Shown: positions 35,847 through 44,307 of the stretch, one piece after another | Layout: every line of letters starts with the position of its first letter | Numbering within the stretch: the stretch's first letter is position 1 | Assembly (NCBI GenBank): GCA_022510615.1 | Contig: JAFLTC010000005.1 | Coordinates: forward strand, 47,334-111,333 | Source: Lachnospiraceae bacterium | GTDB lineage: Bacteria; Bacillota; Clostridia; Lachnospirales; Lachnospiraceae | Reading direction: 5' to 3' | DNA: 64,000 nt | Notes under the pieces: generated by a model | What the model was told of the DNA's origin: nothing | The model's input: only the letters and a program-made list of their open reading frames with translations | Database searches by the model: none | Translations under genes and position numbers: made by a program

Positions 35847-37327
35847 CCTTTTTCAACCTCCCTTCTGGCTTTCTTTACAAAGCCGATGCCAAAGCAAAGG
35901 AGAATGATTACAGCCAGAAGAATCAGGATGATTTTTATGTTATCTTCAAACCATTCCTTCCGGTAAAGCTTATATGCTTTGGAGTAGTTCTCGTCATCCA
36001 GCTTCAGTGAAAAATATTCCATTGCCTCCTGATAATGTTCCTGACGAAGAAGCGCACGGCCAATGCCGATATAGGCTTGATCGTAGTTACCATTCAGCTT
36101 CAGAACCTTTCTCCATGTATCTGCAGAACCATCATACTCACCCTCTTTGTAAAGGGAAAGACCTTCATTAATAAGTCTTCCATACTCCGTCAAGGTAAAC
36201 TGGGTAATGTTCCCAAGGTTCTGGTCTACTACCAGAAGGGAATCTCCCATATCCTCGATGGCGGACGGATTCATAAAGTATCCTGCTTTATAACCATGAC
36301 CGCCAAAGGCATAGAGCATATTTCCCTGGAAATCGTAGGCGAAGATACGTCCTTTATTATTATCCAGTGCATAATACACATCATTTGGCAGACAGGTAAT
36401 ATCAACGAATTTGGAAGGATCACACAATTCACCTTCCGTAGTATAGCGAAGGTCACCGTATGGGTCATTATAACCGTTTCTGACAAGAATATCGGTTCCC
36501 TTTGCATTCAGCTTACGAATCGGATCTGCCGATTCGACAGTACCGTCAAAATTACTGATGGTTGCATAGATAAAGCCCTCGGAATCCAGACAGAGATTGG
36601 AGTACTCAGTCGGCACAAACAGTTCCATCTGTGCTCTCTGTTCTTTAGTTGCAACCATTTTCCACAAATATTGGAAGAAATCATAGGTAACTTCACTGGC
36701 ACCTACATAACCGGTAAAACCACCCTGAGAATCAAACTCCATAAATCCCTTATTGATATTTTGCACCTGAGCAAAAATACGGTTTGAACTATCTACCACA
36801 ATATGCTGCGGAAGAAAAGATTTTTCTTCATAGGTACTGTCATTCGGTTTCCCGATTGTTTTTATCAATTTTTTGTTCTTATCCAGATGGACAATGAGAT
36901 TATTACCGGTGTCAGCAATATAAATCTCTCCTCCCTCGGTTACATAACAATCCTGAGGATTTTTCAATTTTACATTCTGCCCCTGCTGGTTTGTATAGCC
37001 GGTAATCTGCTCTACATAGACAAAGTTATCATTCTTATATGTAAAGTGGACAAGCCGGTTATTACCAGTATCTGCTACATACATCTCATTTCCCACTACA
37101 TAAAGTCCCTGAGGACCTTTAAAACTTCCACATGGGAAATTCGCACCTGTAATAGTACGTGTTACCGAATAAGCATCCGGTGATTCTCTGTCAACATCCC
37201 AACAGTCATACGTATAGGTATAACGCTCTGTGCCTGAACTGTTTGCCAGAGATTCTACGCTGCCTATCAGGAGGGATGCAACGAGCATCAACGCAAATAC
37301 AGAGGTAAATCGTTTTAACAGTCTCAT
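35843..37327 (-). CDS. NHL beta-propeller/TPR membrane-anchored protein
   Basis: A 494-residue exported protein of unknown role. It has a signal peptide (about 1-28), repeated NHL blades (GPQGLYVVGNEMYVADTGNN, RLVHF; NPQDCYVTEGGEIYIADTGN, NLIVHLDK; and later NPSAIEDMGDSLLVVDQNLG), two TPR-like helix pairs (about 390-455: EGLSLYKEGEYDGSADTWRK, DQAYIGIGRALLRQEHYQEA), then one membrane helix (about 465-483) and a basic cytoplasmic tail. The propeller would sit outside the cell, like a ligand or protein-binding platform. AAGGAGG precedes the ATG. It lies 16 bp after a permease gene. Confidence 0.8.
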   Translation of the reverse strand: MRLLKRFTSVFALMLVASLLIGSVESLANSSGTERYTYTYDCWDVDRESPDAYSVTRTITGANFPCGSFKGPQGLYVVGNEMYVADTGNNRLVHFTYKNDNFVYVEQITGYTNQQGQNVKLKNPQDCYVTEGGEIYIADTGNNLIVHLDKNKKLIKTIGKPNDSTYEEKSFLPQHIVVDSSNRIFAQVQNINKGFMEFDSQGGFTGYVGASEVTYDFFQYLWKMVATKEQRAQMELFVPTEYSNLCLDSEGFIYATISNFDGTVESADPIRKLNAKGTDILVRNGYNDPYGDLRYTTEGELCDPSKFVDITCLPNDVYYALDNNKGRIFAYDFQGNMLYAFGGHGYKAGYFMNPSAIEDMGDSLLVVDQNLGNITQFTLTEYGRLINEGLSLYKEGEYDGSADTWRKVLKLNGNYDQAYIGIGRALLRQEHYQEAMEYFSLKLDDENYSKAYKLYRKEWFEDNIKIILILLAVIILLCFGIGFVKKARREVEKG

Positions 37328-37343
37328 TTTTTTTCCTCCTTCA

Positions 37344-38207
37344 TCAGTCTTTAATACCGGAACTAGCCATTGTTTCCAAAATGTTACTCTCTGCTAAGAT
37401 GAATATGATAATCGGTACCATCATAACGACCATGGTAGCTGCAGAACCTACACCGGCACGAGCTACACCACCATTCATAATCTGTTGCAGAGCATACGGA
37501 AGCATCTTGTATTCTTCCGAATAAATGTACACCTGACCTTTCATGTTCCACAGGTTCTGTACAGAGAAAATAGTTACTGTCAGCCATGCCGGTTTTACAT
37601 TAGGCATTACAATCTGAAGAAACACTCTTCCCTCTTTCGCACCGTCGATTTTTGCCGCTTCAATCAGCGCATCCGGAATCTGCTCCATAAACTGCTTCAT
37701 CAGGAACAATCCCATCGGAAGTGCTAACGCCGGTGCAATCAGCGCCAGATATGTATCAATCCAGCCTAAGGATGTCAGTACAAGATAGGTCGGAATCTGT
37801 AATACATAGGCATTGAACATAATGGCTGCCTGAATAATCTTAAAAATTCTTCTACTTCCCGGAAAGTTGTATTTTGCCAGCACATAGGCTGCCATGGAAC
37901 CAACAATCAAATGTCCTATCGTACCTACCAGAGTAACTAACACGGTGTTGAAGACATATCTGGTAAACGGTACATAGGAGCTTGACATAACCACAAGCAA
38001 ATCCTGGAAGTTATTAAACGTCGGGTTCTTTACAAAAAATCTCGGCGGGTAGAGATAAATCTCATCCAATGGTTTAAAAGCACTACTGATAGAGTATACA
38101 AGCGGCAAAACAAAGAATATACCAAACAGTATAAGCAGGATGTAAATACCGATGTCTCCGCCGAGAGAACGATTCGGTTTTCTCTTTTTGATTTTGATTA
38201 ATTTCAT
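37344..38207 (-). CDS. Carbohydrate ABC transporter permease (MalG type)
   Basis: A 287-residue permease with six predicted helices: GIYILLILFGIFFVLPLVYS near residue 20, SAFKPLDEIYLYPPRFFVKN, and the EAA loop LIEAAKIDGAKEGRVFLQIV with MPNVKPAWL. GGAGG lies 10 bases before the ATG at 38205-38207; a TTG further up at 38228 would swallow that site. It follows its MalF-type partner by 17 bp. Together with the fused binding protein it forms the first importer of the island. Confidence 0.92.
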   Translation of the reverse strand: MKLIKIKKRKPNRSLGGDIGIYILLILFGIFFVLPLVYSISSAFKPLDEIYLYPPRFFVKNPTFNNFQDLLVVMSSSYVPFTRYVFNTVLVTLVGTIGHLIVGSMAAYVLAKYNFPGSRRIFKIIQAAIMFNAYVLQIPTYLVLTSLGWIDTYLALIAPALALPMGLFLMKQFMEQIPDALIEAAKIDGAKEGRVFLQIVMPNVKPAWLTVTIFSVQNLWNMKGQVYIYSEEYKMLPYALQQIMNGGVARAGVGSAATMVVMMVPIIIFILAESNILETMASSGIKD

Positions 38208-38224
38208 CGTTGCTATACCTCCTA

Positions 38225-39160
38225 TCAAGTTCCCACTTTGCTAAGCATCGCCTGTATGGCTTTATTTAACAGAAGCATGACGGCAAACAGTATTGTTGCT
38301 ATCGCCGAAGCATATCCCATCTCAAATCTCGTCGTACCATAGTCAATCAGATGGGTTACAACGGTTCGTGCCGCATAGTCTGTACTCGGGAAACCACAGA
38401 GCGCCATTGTTACATCCGCAACACCAAAGGACTGCGTAATTGCCATTACGGCGCCGAACAAAAGCATCGGTTTCATGTTTGGCAGGGTAATGTACCAAAG
38501 CTCCTGCCAGCGGTTTTTCACACCATCCACATAACCGGCCTCAAACTGCGAGTTGTCGATACCCTGCAAACCGGCTACGAAGGATAGGAAGCCCTGCCCC
38601 AGACTCATCCAAAGTACAATAATAAGCACTACGTTCATCATATACGTGGTATCCGTCAGCCAAAGAATCGGCTCGTTTATGATACCAAATTTGATTAAAA
38701 ATGCATTGACATAACCGTAGGCATCTCCACTGAACAGGATGGACCATACGAGATACGCCTGCCCCGAAATAGTCGGTGCATAAAATACTACGACGGCAAA
38801 GGCACGGATATAACGCGGCAGCTCATTGATAAACCAGGCAAAGAGAAAGGCCATGATATATCCGAGCGGTCCGGTAATCGCCGCTAGTAAAAAGGTGTTC
38901 TTTACTGCAATCAGGAATACATCATCCGACAAAAGCAGGTCGATGTAATTGTCCAGTCCGATGAATCTTGCCGGTTCCAGCACGTTATAATAAGTAAAGC
39001 TATAAAATACTGACATACATACCGGCAAAATATAAAATGCAGTAAATACAATCATATACGGCAGTAGAAACAGATAGCAGGTCTTGGACATCTTTGCCTT
39101 TTTCCATGCAATGCCCATGTTCCGTTTCTTAATCTGCATGTATTTTCCCAGAAATCCCAT
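38225..39160 (-). CDS. Carbohydrate ABC transporter permease (MalF/UgpA type)
   Basis: A 311-residue permease: TCYLFLLPYMIVFTAFYILP as the first helix, FAVVVFYAPTISGQAYLVWS, and the EAA-type loop QFEAGYVDGVKNRWQELWYI followed by TLPNMKPML. The start is the ATG at 39158-39160 behind GAGAGGAG; a longer reading from 39217 would add a Lys-rich leader overlapping the 3' end of the binding-protein gene. It sits 19 bp after the fused binding protein. Confidence 0.92.
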   Translation of the reverse strand: MGFLGKYMQIKKRNMGIAWKKAKMSKTCYLFLLPYMIVFTAFYILPVCMSVFYSFTYYNVLEPARFIGLDNYIDLLLSDDVFLIAVKNTFLLAAITGPLGYIMAFLFAWFINELPRYIRAFAVVVFYAPTISGQAYLVWSILFSGDAYGYVNAFLIKFGIINEPILWLTDTTYMMNVVLIIVLWMSLGQGFLSFVAGLQGIDNSQFEAGYVDGVKNRWQELWYITLPNMKPMLLFGAVMAITQSFGVADVTMALCGFPSTDYAARTVVTHLIDYGTTRFEMGYASAIATILFAVMLLLNKAIQAMLSKVGT

Positions 39161-39179
39161 CTTTACACTCCTCTCTTCA

Positions 39180-42100
39180 TTATTTTTCTTTTTCTTCCGC
39201 CCATGTTGGCAGACCAAACTCTTCTCGTTTGTTTGTCAACTCCTCGTCAATCGTTCTGGCATAGTCTAGAATTGTCTCACGAGGGTCTTCGTTTTTATTC
39301 ATAACATTACGGATTGCGTTGGTAATATGACGGGATACATAATATCCTCCTGCTACCTCAGGCAGTCCGAAAGCCTCTTTCCACTGCTTCTTCAATGCGG
39401 CAGCTTCCCTGCTACTCCAGGACAATGTATCAAAGGTAACTTTGTTTGCCGTAGCATAACGGGCAGAAGCACCCATTACCGCTTCCAGCTCGCTGGCAAA
39501 TTTCGCCTGAACATCTGCACTTGCCCACCACTTCAGGAATGTCCAGCTGATGTCTTTCTTGTTTCTGTCCTCTGCCCCGCGAAGCATCATTGCACAGGTT
39601 CCCCAGGACTGTGTGGCACGGTTCAGAGTTCCATCTTCCTGCTCAACACCAGGCATCAGTCCAAAGTTCCAGAGACCTTTAATTTCCGGTGCAAATACGG
39701 CAAGTGTATTAAAGTTATTGTAATCCGCTACACCGATTGGCATCTCACCGCTTCGGAAACGGTTTACAAAATCATACTGTTTTACCAGTTTATAGTTGGT
39801 AAAGAGTTTCGTGTAAAATTCAAATGCCTTAATTCCCTCCGGCTCGCCGATTAATGTACGCATCGCCTCATCATCATACAGTCTTCCACCGCGCTGATAC
39901 AGCTGTGCATAGTAGTTGGCAAGGTCAGGGTTTGTTGTATTACCGATTTTACGCTCTACGGACGGAACCGCAAAGGTCATACTGTTTTTCTGAAGAATCG
40001 GAAGAATCTTTAATACATCATCCCATGTATTCACATCTTTGTCAGGATTGATTCCTAAGTCTCCCATAATATCGGTACGGTAGAACATTACGTTATAGTT
40101 CTGGGTTTCCGGCAGAGCAAATAATCCGCCGTTAAATTTATAGGACTCATAGGAGCTTTCATAGTACTCGGAAAGTACCTTGTCAAGCTCACTGCCAAAC
40201 TGTTTCAAATCTACGACAGCATTACGGAGTGCGTAGTTGACCGGCTCTGTCTGGGCGATACAAAGACCGACATCCGGTCCGTTTCCTGCCATAACCGCCG
40301 GGAGCATAACGTTCAAGCTGTTAGAGGAAACCGTGTTGGCGGCATCAATCAGCTTTACATTTACCTTAATGCCGGTTTCCGGTGTAAACATCTGGTCAAC
40401 CATGTTTTTCAGAATCGTACTCTGGTCACGTCCTGCGGTAATCCACACGTCGATAACATCCGGGTCATCGGAATCATATACGTTACCGAGGGCGGATGAG
40501 TCACTCATAAAGGAGTTGATAAACAGTTTCGATTCATGTACAACCTTATCGAAACCATTTTCATTTACCTCCGGAAGGCTTTCCTTACTGCCGGCTAAGA
40601 CGATATAGTCAATATCCAACGGTGTGGCACTTAGGTTGTTAATGGAAGTACCCAGAGAACTGATATTCTCTTTAAAGTTGGAAAGAGTGGCAGGGATTTT
40701 ATCCGGTCTGTCCACGAAAGTTTCCATCTGGGCTGCCAGTGTCTGGGCTACGGAAATTTCTCCACCCTTCTCACCGGTATAAGCAACCACATCATCTACA
40801 ATCTTATAAAGTCTCTTGGACTCAATATCCATTGCTTCAATTACTTCCGGATATTTCTTTTCTACCTGATAGTCACGGTATTCATCCGGCTCCGTACCGG
40901 TCAGTACCAGAATGGTACGGTACATTTTATTCATATTAAAGACACTGTCCGTCAGCTGGGACAAATACTGTCCAAGGTCACCCAAAGTAATCTTTAAGCG
41001 AACCGTATGATGTCCCTTTGTCAAATGGAATTTGTAAGGATCACCGTTTTCATCCTGTAAACAATTCAGTTCCCATGTGTTACTATAGCTGAAACGAATC
41101 TGAGAAACTTCTTCAAACGGAATCTCGCCATCAATGTACAGGGAACGGTTGGCAATATAACCACGGTTATAGCCCTGGCGTCCCTTGACGCCAATGACAT
41201 AGTCGCCTTCCTCCGGTGCCTCAATATCCCACTCAATCCAGTCATTTGTAACCTTCCACTGGGTTCCACCGATCATATCCAGAACCTGTTTGTCTGTATT
41301 ATTCTGTGTCACCTCTCCGTCTTTGTTCTGATATTCAGTATCACTGGATGTTCTGTCATAAGAAGCATACAGAGACGGTGCAGAACGTCTTTTTGCCGTT
41401 TCGCCCTGTACCTTCACAAGGGTGTCGGCCTTTACATTGTTCACGGCACCTATGTTTTTCTGTGCATATTCTTTATAGGTAGGAGTGACTTCCTTATTTC
41501 CAATCACGAACTTACGGAATACCAGTTTTTCATTCACTCCGCTTAAACGGACGGTATTTTTTCCCGCTTTCAAATAGAAATGATACGGCTCCACCTCATA
41601 ACCGGTAGCGTCCTCAAAATAACTCTTCATCCACGCTCTGTCCGGGTCCTCTATCTGAGTCGCACGGATTTCATTTCCCTGATTATCCGTTGTCGGTTCA
41701 CTCTCATCGGTATATACACGTGGAAATGAGATGGCATCGGCGCCGACAAACGGAACTTCTCCATTAATTTCCACCTTGGATTCAATGGAAATTCCACGGT
41801 CCTCCTTATCGGTAGTAGGATAGTACTCAACATACATATTATAATATCCCGCTTCTTTCACCGAAACATTATACTCTACAAATCCCTCTTCCGGAACCTG
41901 CAGTGCATCCGACTTATCCCCGTTCGGACCTACATCCGTTCTCTTAGACACCTTATCGTTCTTGGCATAGTCGAATATGTCAACAGAATATGTATTCTCT
42001 TCTCCCTGAGGAAAAGAATCCCCCTGACTGCTTACATATTTCGCATAGGTATCGCTTCTGCCGTAATCATCTTCAGTCGCTTCCAAATTTGCCCCCGCAT

Positions 42101-42221
42101 ACTTTTCGGAATTGTCACTGCCTGACGATCCCTTGAGTTTGAAGAACAACACAAGAGCAACTATTACAATTACCAGAACGAGAAATGTCATTAAGCCCTT
42201 TTTCTTCATCAACTTTGACAT
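39180..42221 (-). CDS. Membrane-anchored ABC substrate-binding protein fused to carbohydrate-binding-like domains
   Basis: A 1013-residue protein. Unlike usual Gram-positive binding proteins it has no lipobox Cys but an uncleaved-looking helix (about 12-28). Two beta-sandwich regions follow (about 60-250 and 270-440) with patterns of CBM6/35-like modules: FVEYNVSVKEAGYYNMYVEY, HFYLKAGKNTVRLSG; and WIEWDIEAPEEGDYVIGVKG, KFHLTKGHHTVRLKI. A helical linker leads to a family-1 binding domain (about 590-1013; MLPAVMAGNGPDVGLCIAQT, NYNVMFYRTDIMGDLGINPD). First gene of the leftward run. AAAGGAG lies 12 bases before the ATG; spacing is long, so the start is uncertain. Confidence 0.78.
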   Translation of the reverse strand: MSKLMKKKGLMTFLVLVIVIVALVLFFKLKGSSGSDNSEKYAGANLEATEDDYGRSDTYAKYVSSQGDSFPQGEENTYSVDIFDYAKNDKVSKRTDVGPNGDKSDALQVPEEGFVEYNVSVKEAGYYNMYVEYYPTTDKEDRGISIESKVEINGEVPFVGADAISFPRVYTDESEPTTDNQGNEIRATQIEDPDRAWMKSYFEDATGYEVEPYHFYLKAGKNTVRLSGVNEKLVFRKFVIGNKEVTPTYKEYAQKNIGAVNNVKADTLVKVQGETAKRRSAPSLYASYDRTSSDTEYQNKDGEVTQNNTDKQVLDMIGGTQWKVTNDWIEWDIEAPEEGDYVIGVKGRQGYNRGYIANRSLYIDGEIPFEEVSQIRFSYSNTWELNCLQDENGDPYKFHLTKGHHTVRLKITLGDLGQYLSQLTDSVFNMNKMYRTILVLTGTEPDEYRDYQVEKKYPEVIEAMDIESKRLYKIVDDVVAYTGEKGGEISVAQTLAAQMETFVDRPDKIPATLSNFKENISSLGTSINNLSATPLDIDYIVLAGSKESLPEVNENGFDKVVHESKLFINSFMSDSSALGNVYDSDDPDVIDVWITAGRDQSTILKNMVDQMFTPETGIKVNVKLIDAANTVSSNSLNVMLPAVMAGNGPDVGLCIAQTEPVNYALRNAVVDLKQFGSELDKVLSEYYESSYESYKFNGGLFALPETQNYNVMFYRTDIMGDLGINPDKDVNTWDDVLKILPILQKNSMTFAVPSVERKIGNTTNPDLANYYAQLYQRGGRLYDDEAMRTLIGEPEGIKAFEFYTKLFTNYKLVKQYDFVNRFRSGEMPIGVADYNNFNTLAVFAPEIKGLWNFGLMPGVEQEDGTLNRATQSWGTCAMMLRGAEDRNKKDISWTFLKWWASADVQAKFASELEAVMGASARYATANKVTFDTLSWSSREAAALKKQWKEAFGLPEVAGGYYVSRHITNAIRNVMNKNEDPRETILDYARTIDEELTNKREEFGLPTWAEEKEK

Positions 42222-42432
42222 AGCTGTCGCAATCTCCTTTCGTCCTTTCTCTTTTATGCAGTTTACCAAAAAAATCTCCCCCGGCAGACTACACGTTAAA
42301 AATTTTTGTATAATTTGTATACAGTTTGATATAAAGTATATCATTTTTTTTGTGACATGTCTATAGTTTTTCCGATTCTTTTTGTGTAAAATGACAAAAA
42401 AATACTATCTTTTTTTGTATCGATGATTTCTA

Positions 42433-42461
42433 TTTACTTTTTGCGTCAATTATATTAAAAT
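42433..42461 (+). promoter_or_regulatory. Promoter of the GH43 gene
   Basis: TTTACT (42433-42438), 17-bp spacer, TAAAAT (42456-42461), leaving a leader of about 35 nt. The 283-bp divergent gap also holds the direct repeat TTTGTATA/TTTGTATA-like (about 42305-42321) and AT-rich sequence where the leftward promoter must lie; no clear -35/-10 pair or known operator could be assigned for that side. Confidence 0.5.
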
Positions 42462-42504
42462 TGTTTTTATGAACCCAGTATAAAACATGATAAGGAGATA
42501 TACT

Positions 42505-44070
42505 ATGAGTACTTACGCAATGAATACGAATCCGGTTCTGCCTGGATTTTATCCGGATCCTTCGATCTGTCGTGTGGAGGATGACTATTATCTGGTTACC
42601 TCTACCTTTGCCTACTTTCCGGGAGTCCCTATTTTTCACAGTAAAGATCTGATTCACTGGAATCAGATTGGCAATATTCTGAGCCGGAAGGAACAACTGT
42701 TTTTAGACGGTGCGGAAACAAGCGAGGGGATTTTTGCACCAACGCTTCGTTACCACAACGGCACTTTTTACATGATAACGACAAATGTTACTCCAAATAA
42801 TAAACACGGAAACTTTATTGTTACCGCCACGGACCCGGCCGGGCCATGGTCTGACCCATATCCTCTTGGTTCCTCCGGCATCGACCCATCTCTTTTCTTT
42901 GATGATGACGGAAAATGCTATTATTGCGGAACCCAGGAGCGGAGGGAAGGTTCCCGGTATTTTGGGGATAATGAAATTTATATTCAGGAGCTGGATTTGC
43001 GTACGATGCAGCTGGTAGGCGAAAGCTATCCGGCATGGCATGGTGCCCTGCGCGGTGTGGAATGGCCGGAGGGTCCACACATTTACAAAAAAGACGGCTG
43101 GTATTATTTACTAATTTCCGAAGCGGGAACAGCACATAACCACGCCGTATCCATTGCCCGGAGTAAAAGTCTGAAAGAACCTTTTGAGGGACATAAAGGA
43201 AATCCGATTCTGACCCACCGCCATCTGGGCTATGACTATCCGATTGTCAATGTGGGACATCCTGACATTGTAGAAACCCAAAACGGGGAATGGTGGATGG
43301 TATGCCTTGCCTCAAGAACAAGAGGCGGCTATTACCGCAATCTGGGCCGGGAAACCTATCTGGTTCCTTTTACATGGGAAAACGGCTGGCCGGTTGTTAA
43401 CCCGGGAAAGGGCATTGTGGAGAGTACGGTGAAAACTCCGGATCTGCCTCACGGTGGGGTGGATGTTGTTCCGCCAAGAGAGGATTTTGACTTCACAGAA
43501 CTTCCTATGAATTTCATGTATATCCGAAATCCAAGAGAGGAAAATTATTCCCTGACGGCACGTCCGGGGTATTTGCAGCTAAAGCTGGATCCCGATACGA
43601 TTTCCTCCCAGGGCAGGCCAAGCTTTGTGTGCCGCAGACAGTTATCTTTTGATTTTATGACAAAAACAGCTGTTTCCTTTGAGCCAAAGGCAGAGAACGA
43701 AAAGGCCGGTCTGGTTCTGTACCAGAGTCAGTCCTATAATTATCAGTTCCTGATCGGAAAGAAAGGCGACACAACATCGCTCTCTCTTGTACGCACCGAG
43801 AAGGATGAAGAGGAAACGATTGTTATGGCGATATTGGATGATTTTTATCCGGAGATTATTTTGCGCATCTCTCAGGAAGAGCAGGACTTAACCTTCTCCT
43901 ATAGCACAGACGATAAGATTTTCAGAACTTTAGCAGACCATGTGAACGCCCGAATATTAAGCACCGATGTGGCCGGCGGTTTCGTCGGAACAACCATTGG
44001 CGTTTATGCCACTTCAAACGGTGTTAAGAGCGATACTACTGCTGACTTTGATTATTTTCTTTATAAATAA
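42505..44070 (+). CDS. GH43 beta-xylosidase/alpha-arabinofuranosidase
   Basis: A 521-residue GH43 enzyme. The five-bladed propeller holds the catalytic base Asp18 in PGFYPDPS, the pKa-modulating Asp in SSGIDPSLFFDDDG and the acid Glu in EWPEGPHIY; the C-terminal beta sandwich (about 320-521; LSFDFMTKTAVSFEPKAENE, AGLVLYQSQSYNYQF) is the usual GH43 extension. No signal peptide, so it acts on imported oligosaccharides. AAGGAG lies 7 bases before the ATG at 42505; an earlier ATG at 42487 has no site. It is transcribed away from the importer genes, and its stop lies in a large palindrome. Confidence 0.93.
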   Translation: MSTYAMNTNPVLPGFYPDPSICRVEDDYYLVTSTFAYFPGVPIFHSKDLIHWNQIGNILSRKEQLFLDGAETSEGIFAPTLRYHNGTFYMITTNVTPNNKHGNFIVTATDPAGPWSDPYPLGSSGIDPSLFFDDDGKCYYCGTQERREGSRYFGDNEIYIQELDLRTMQLVGESYPAWHGALRGVEWPEGPHIYKKDGWYYLLISEAGTAHNHAVSIARSKSLKEPFEGHKGNPILTHRHLGYDYPIVNVGHPDIVETQNGEWWMVCLASRTRGGYYRNLGRETYLVPFTWENGWPVVNPGKGIVESTVKTPDLPHGGVDVVPPREDFDFTELPMNFMYIRNPREENYSLTARPGYLQLKLDPDTISSQGRPSFVCRRQLSFDFMTKTAVSFEPKAENEKAGLVLYQSQSYNYQFLIGKKGDTTSLSLVRTEKDEEETIVMAILDDFYPEIILRISQEEQDLTFSYSTDDKIFRTLADHVNARILSTDVAGGFVGTTIGVYATSNGVKSDTTADFDYFLYK

Positions 44071-44196
44071 AGTACTTGGCATTAATACGAGATAAAAAAG
44101 GAAGTTCTTTCCGCTTTCGGAAACGTGTTCACGTTTAAACCGCGGAAAGAACTTCCTTTTTATCTCATATTGATTCAAGCTTTTTATTTATAAAGA
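44058..44196. repeat. 139-bp nested inverted repeat
   Basis: Outer arms TCTTTATAAATAAA (44058-44071, ending in the GH43 stop) and TTTATTTATAAAGA (44183-44196) are perfect complements. The next 19 bases on each side pair imperfectly. The inner arms (44089-44114 and 44142-44166) pair over 25 bp with one bulge, and the centre AAACGTG/CACGTTT forms a third hairpin. Seen directly. Whether it is only a terminator or the relic of a mobile element is open. Confidence 0.7.
44089..44166. terminator. Strong bidirectional terminator between GH43 and sigE
   Basis: The core stem GAGATAAAAAAGGAAG... pairs with its complement ending CTTCCTTTTTATCTC. It has A-runs and T-runs on both sides and separates two convergent genes. 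Confidence 0.75.
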
Positions 44197-44290
44197 CTGC
44201 CAGAGTGCCTTCGATGAGTTTCCCTACCGAAAGGGCACTGATTCGGTCAAGCATATATAATTTTCTCCCCGGTAACAATCTTTGAAACAT
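44165..44290 (-). CDS. Possible 41-residue ORF after sigE
   Basis: An open frame MFQRLLPGRKLYMLDRISAL ... INKKLESI starts 17 bp after the sigE stop and ends inside the palindrome. It has no ribosome binding site before the ATG, no recognised family and no clear start alternative. It could be spurious or the remnant of a gene lost when the region was rearranged. Confidence 0.22.
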   Translation of the reverse strand: MFQRLLPGRKLYMLDRISALSVGKLIEGTLAVFINKKLESI

Positions 44291-44307
44291 GATATCATTT
44301 GTCCGAA

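Noticed and set aside
42222..42432. Promoter for the leftward importer genes (TTTATA/TATACA and similar pairs)
   Set aside because: Several AT-rich pairs are possible but none stands out from the base composition, so no feature was called.
44119..44132. cre-like site GGAAACGTGTTCAC near GH43
   Set aside because: It has two mismatches to the CcpA consensus and forms the loop of the terminator palindrome after the gene, not a promoter region.
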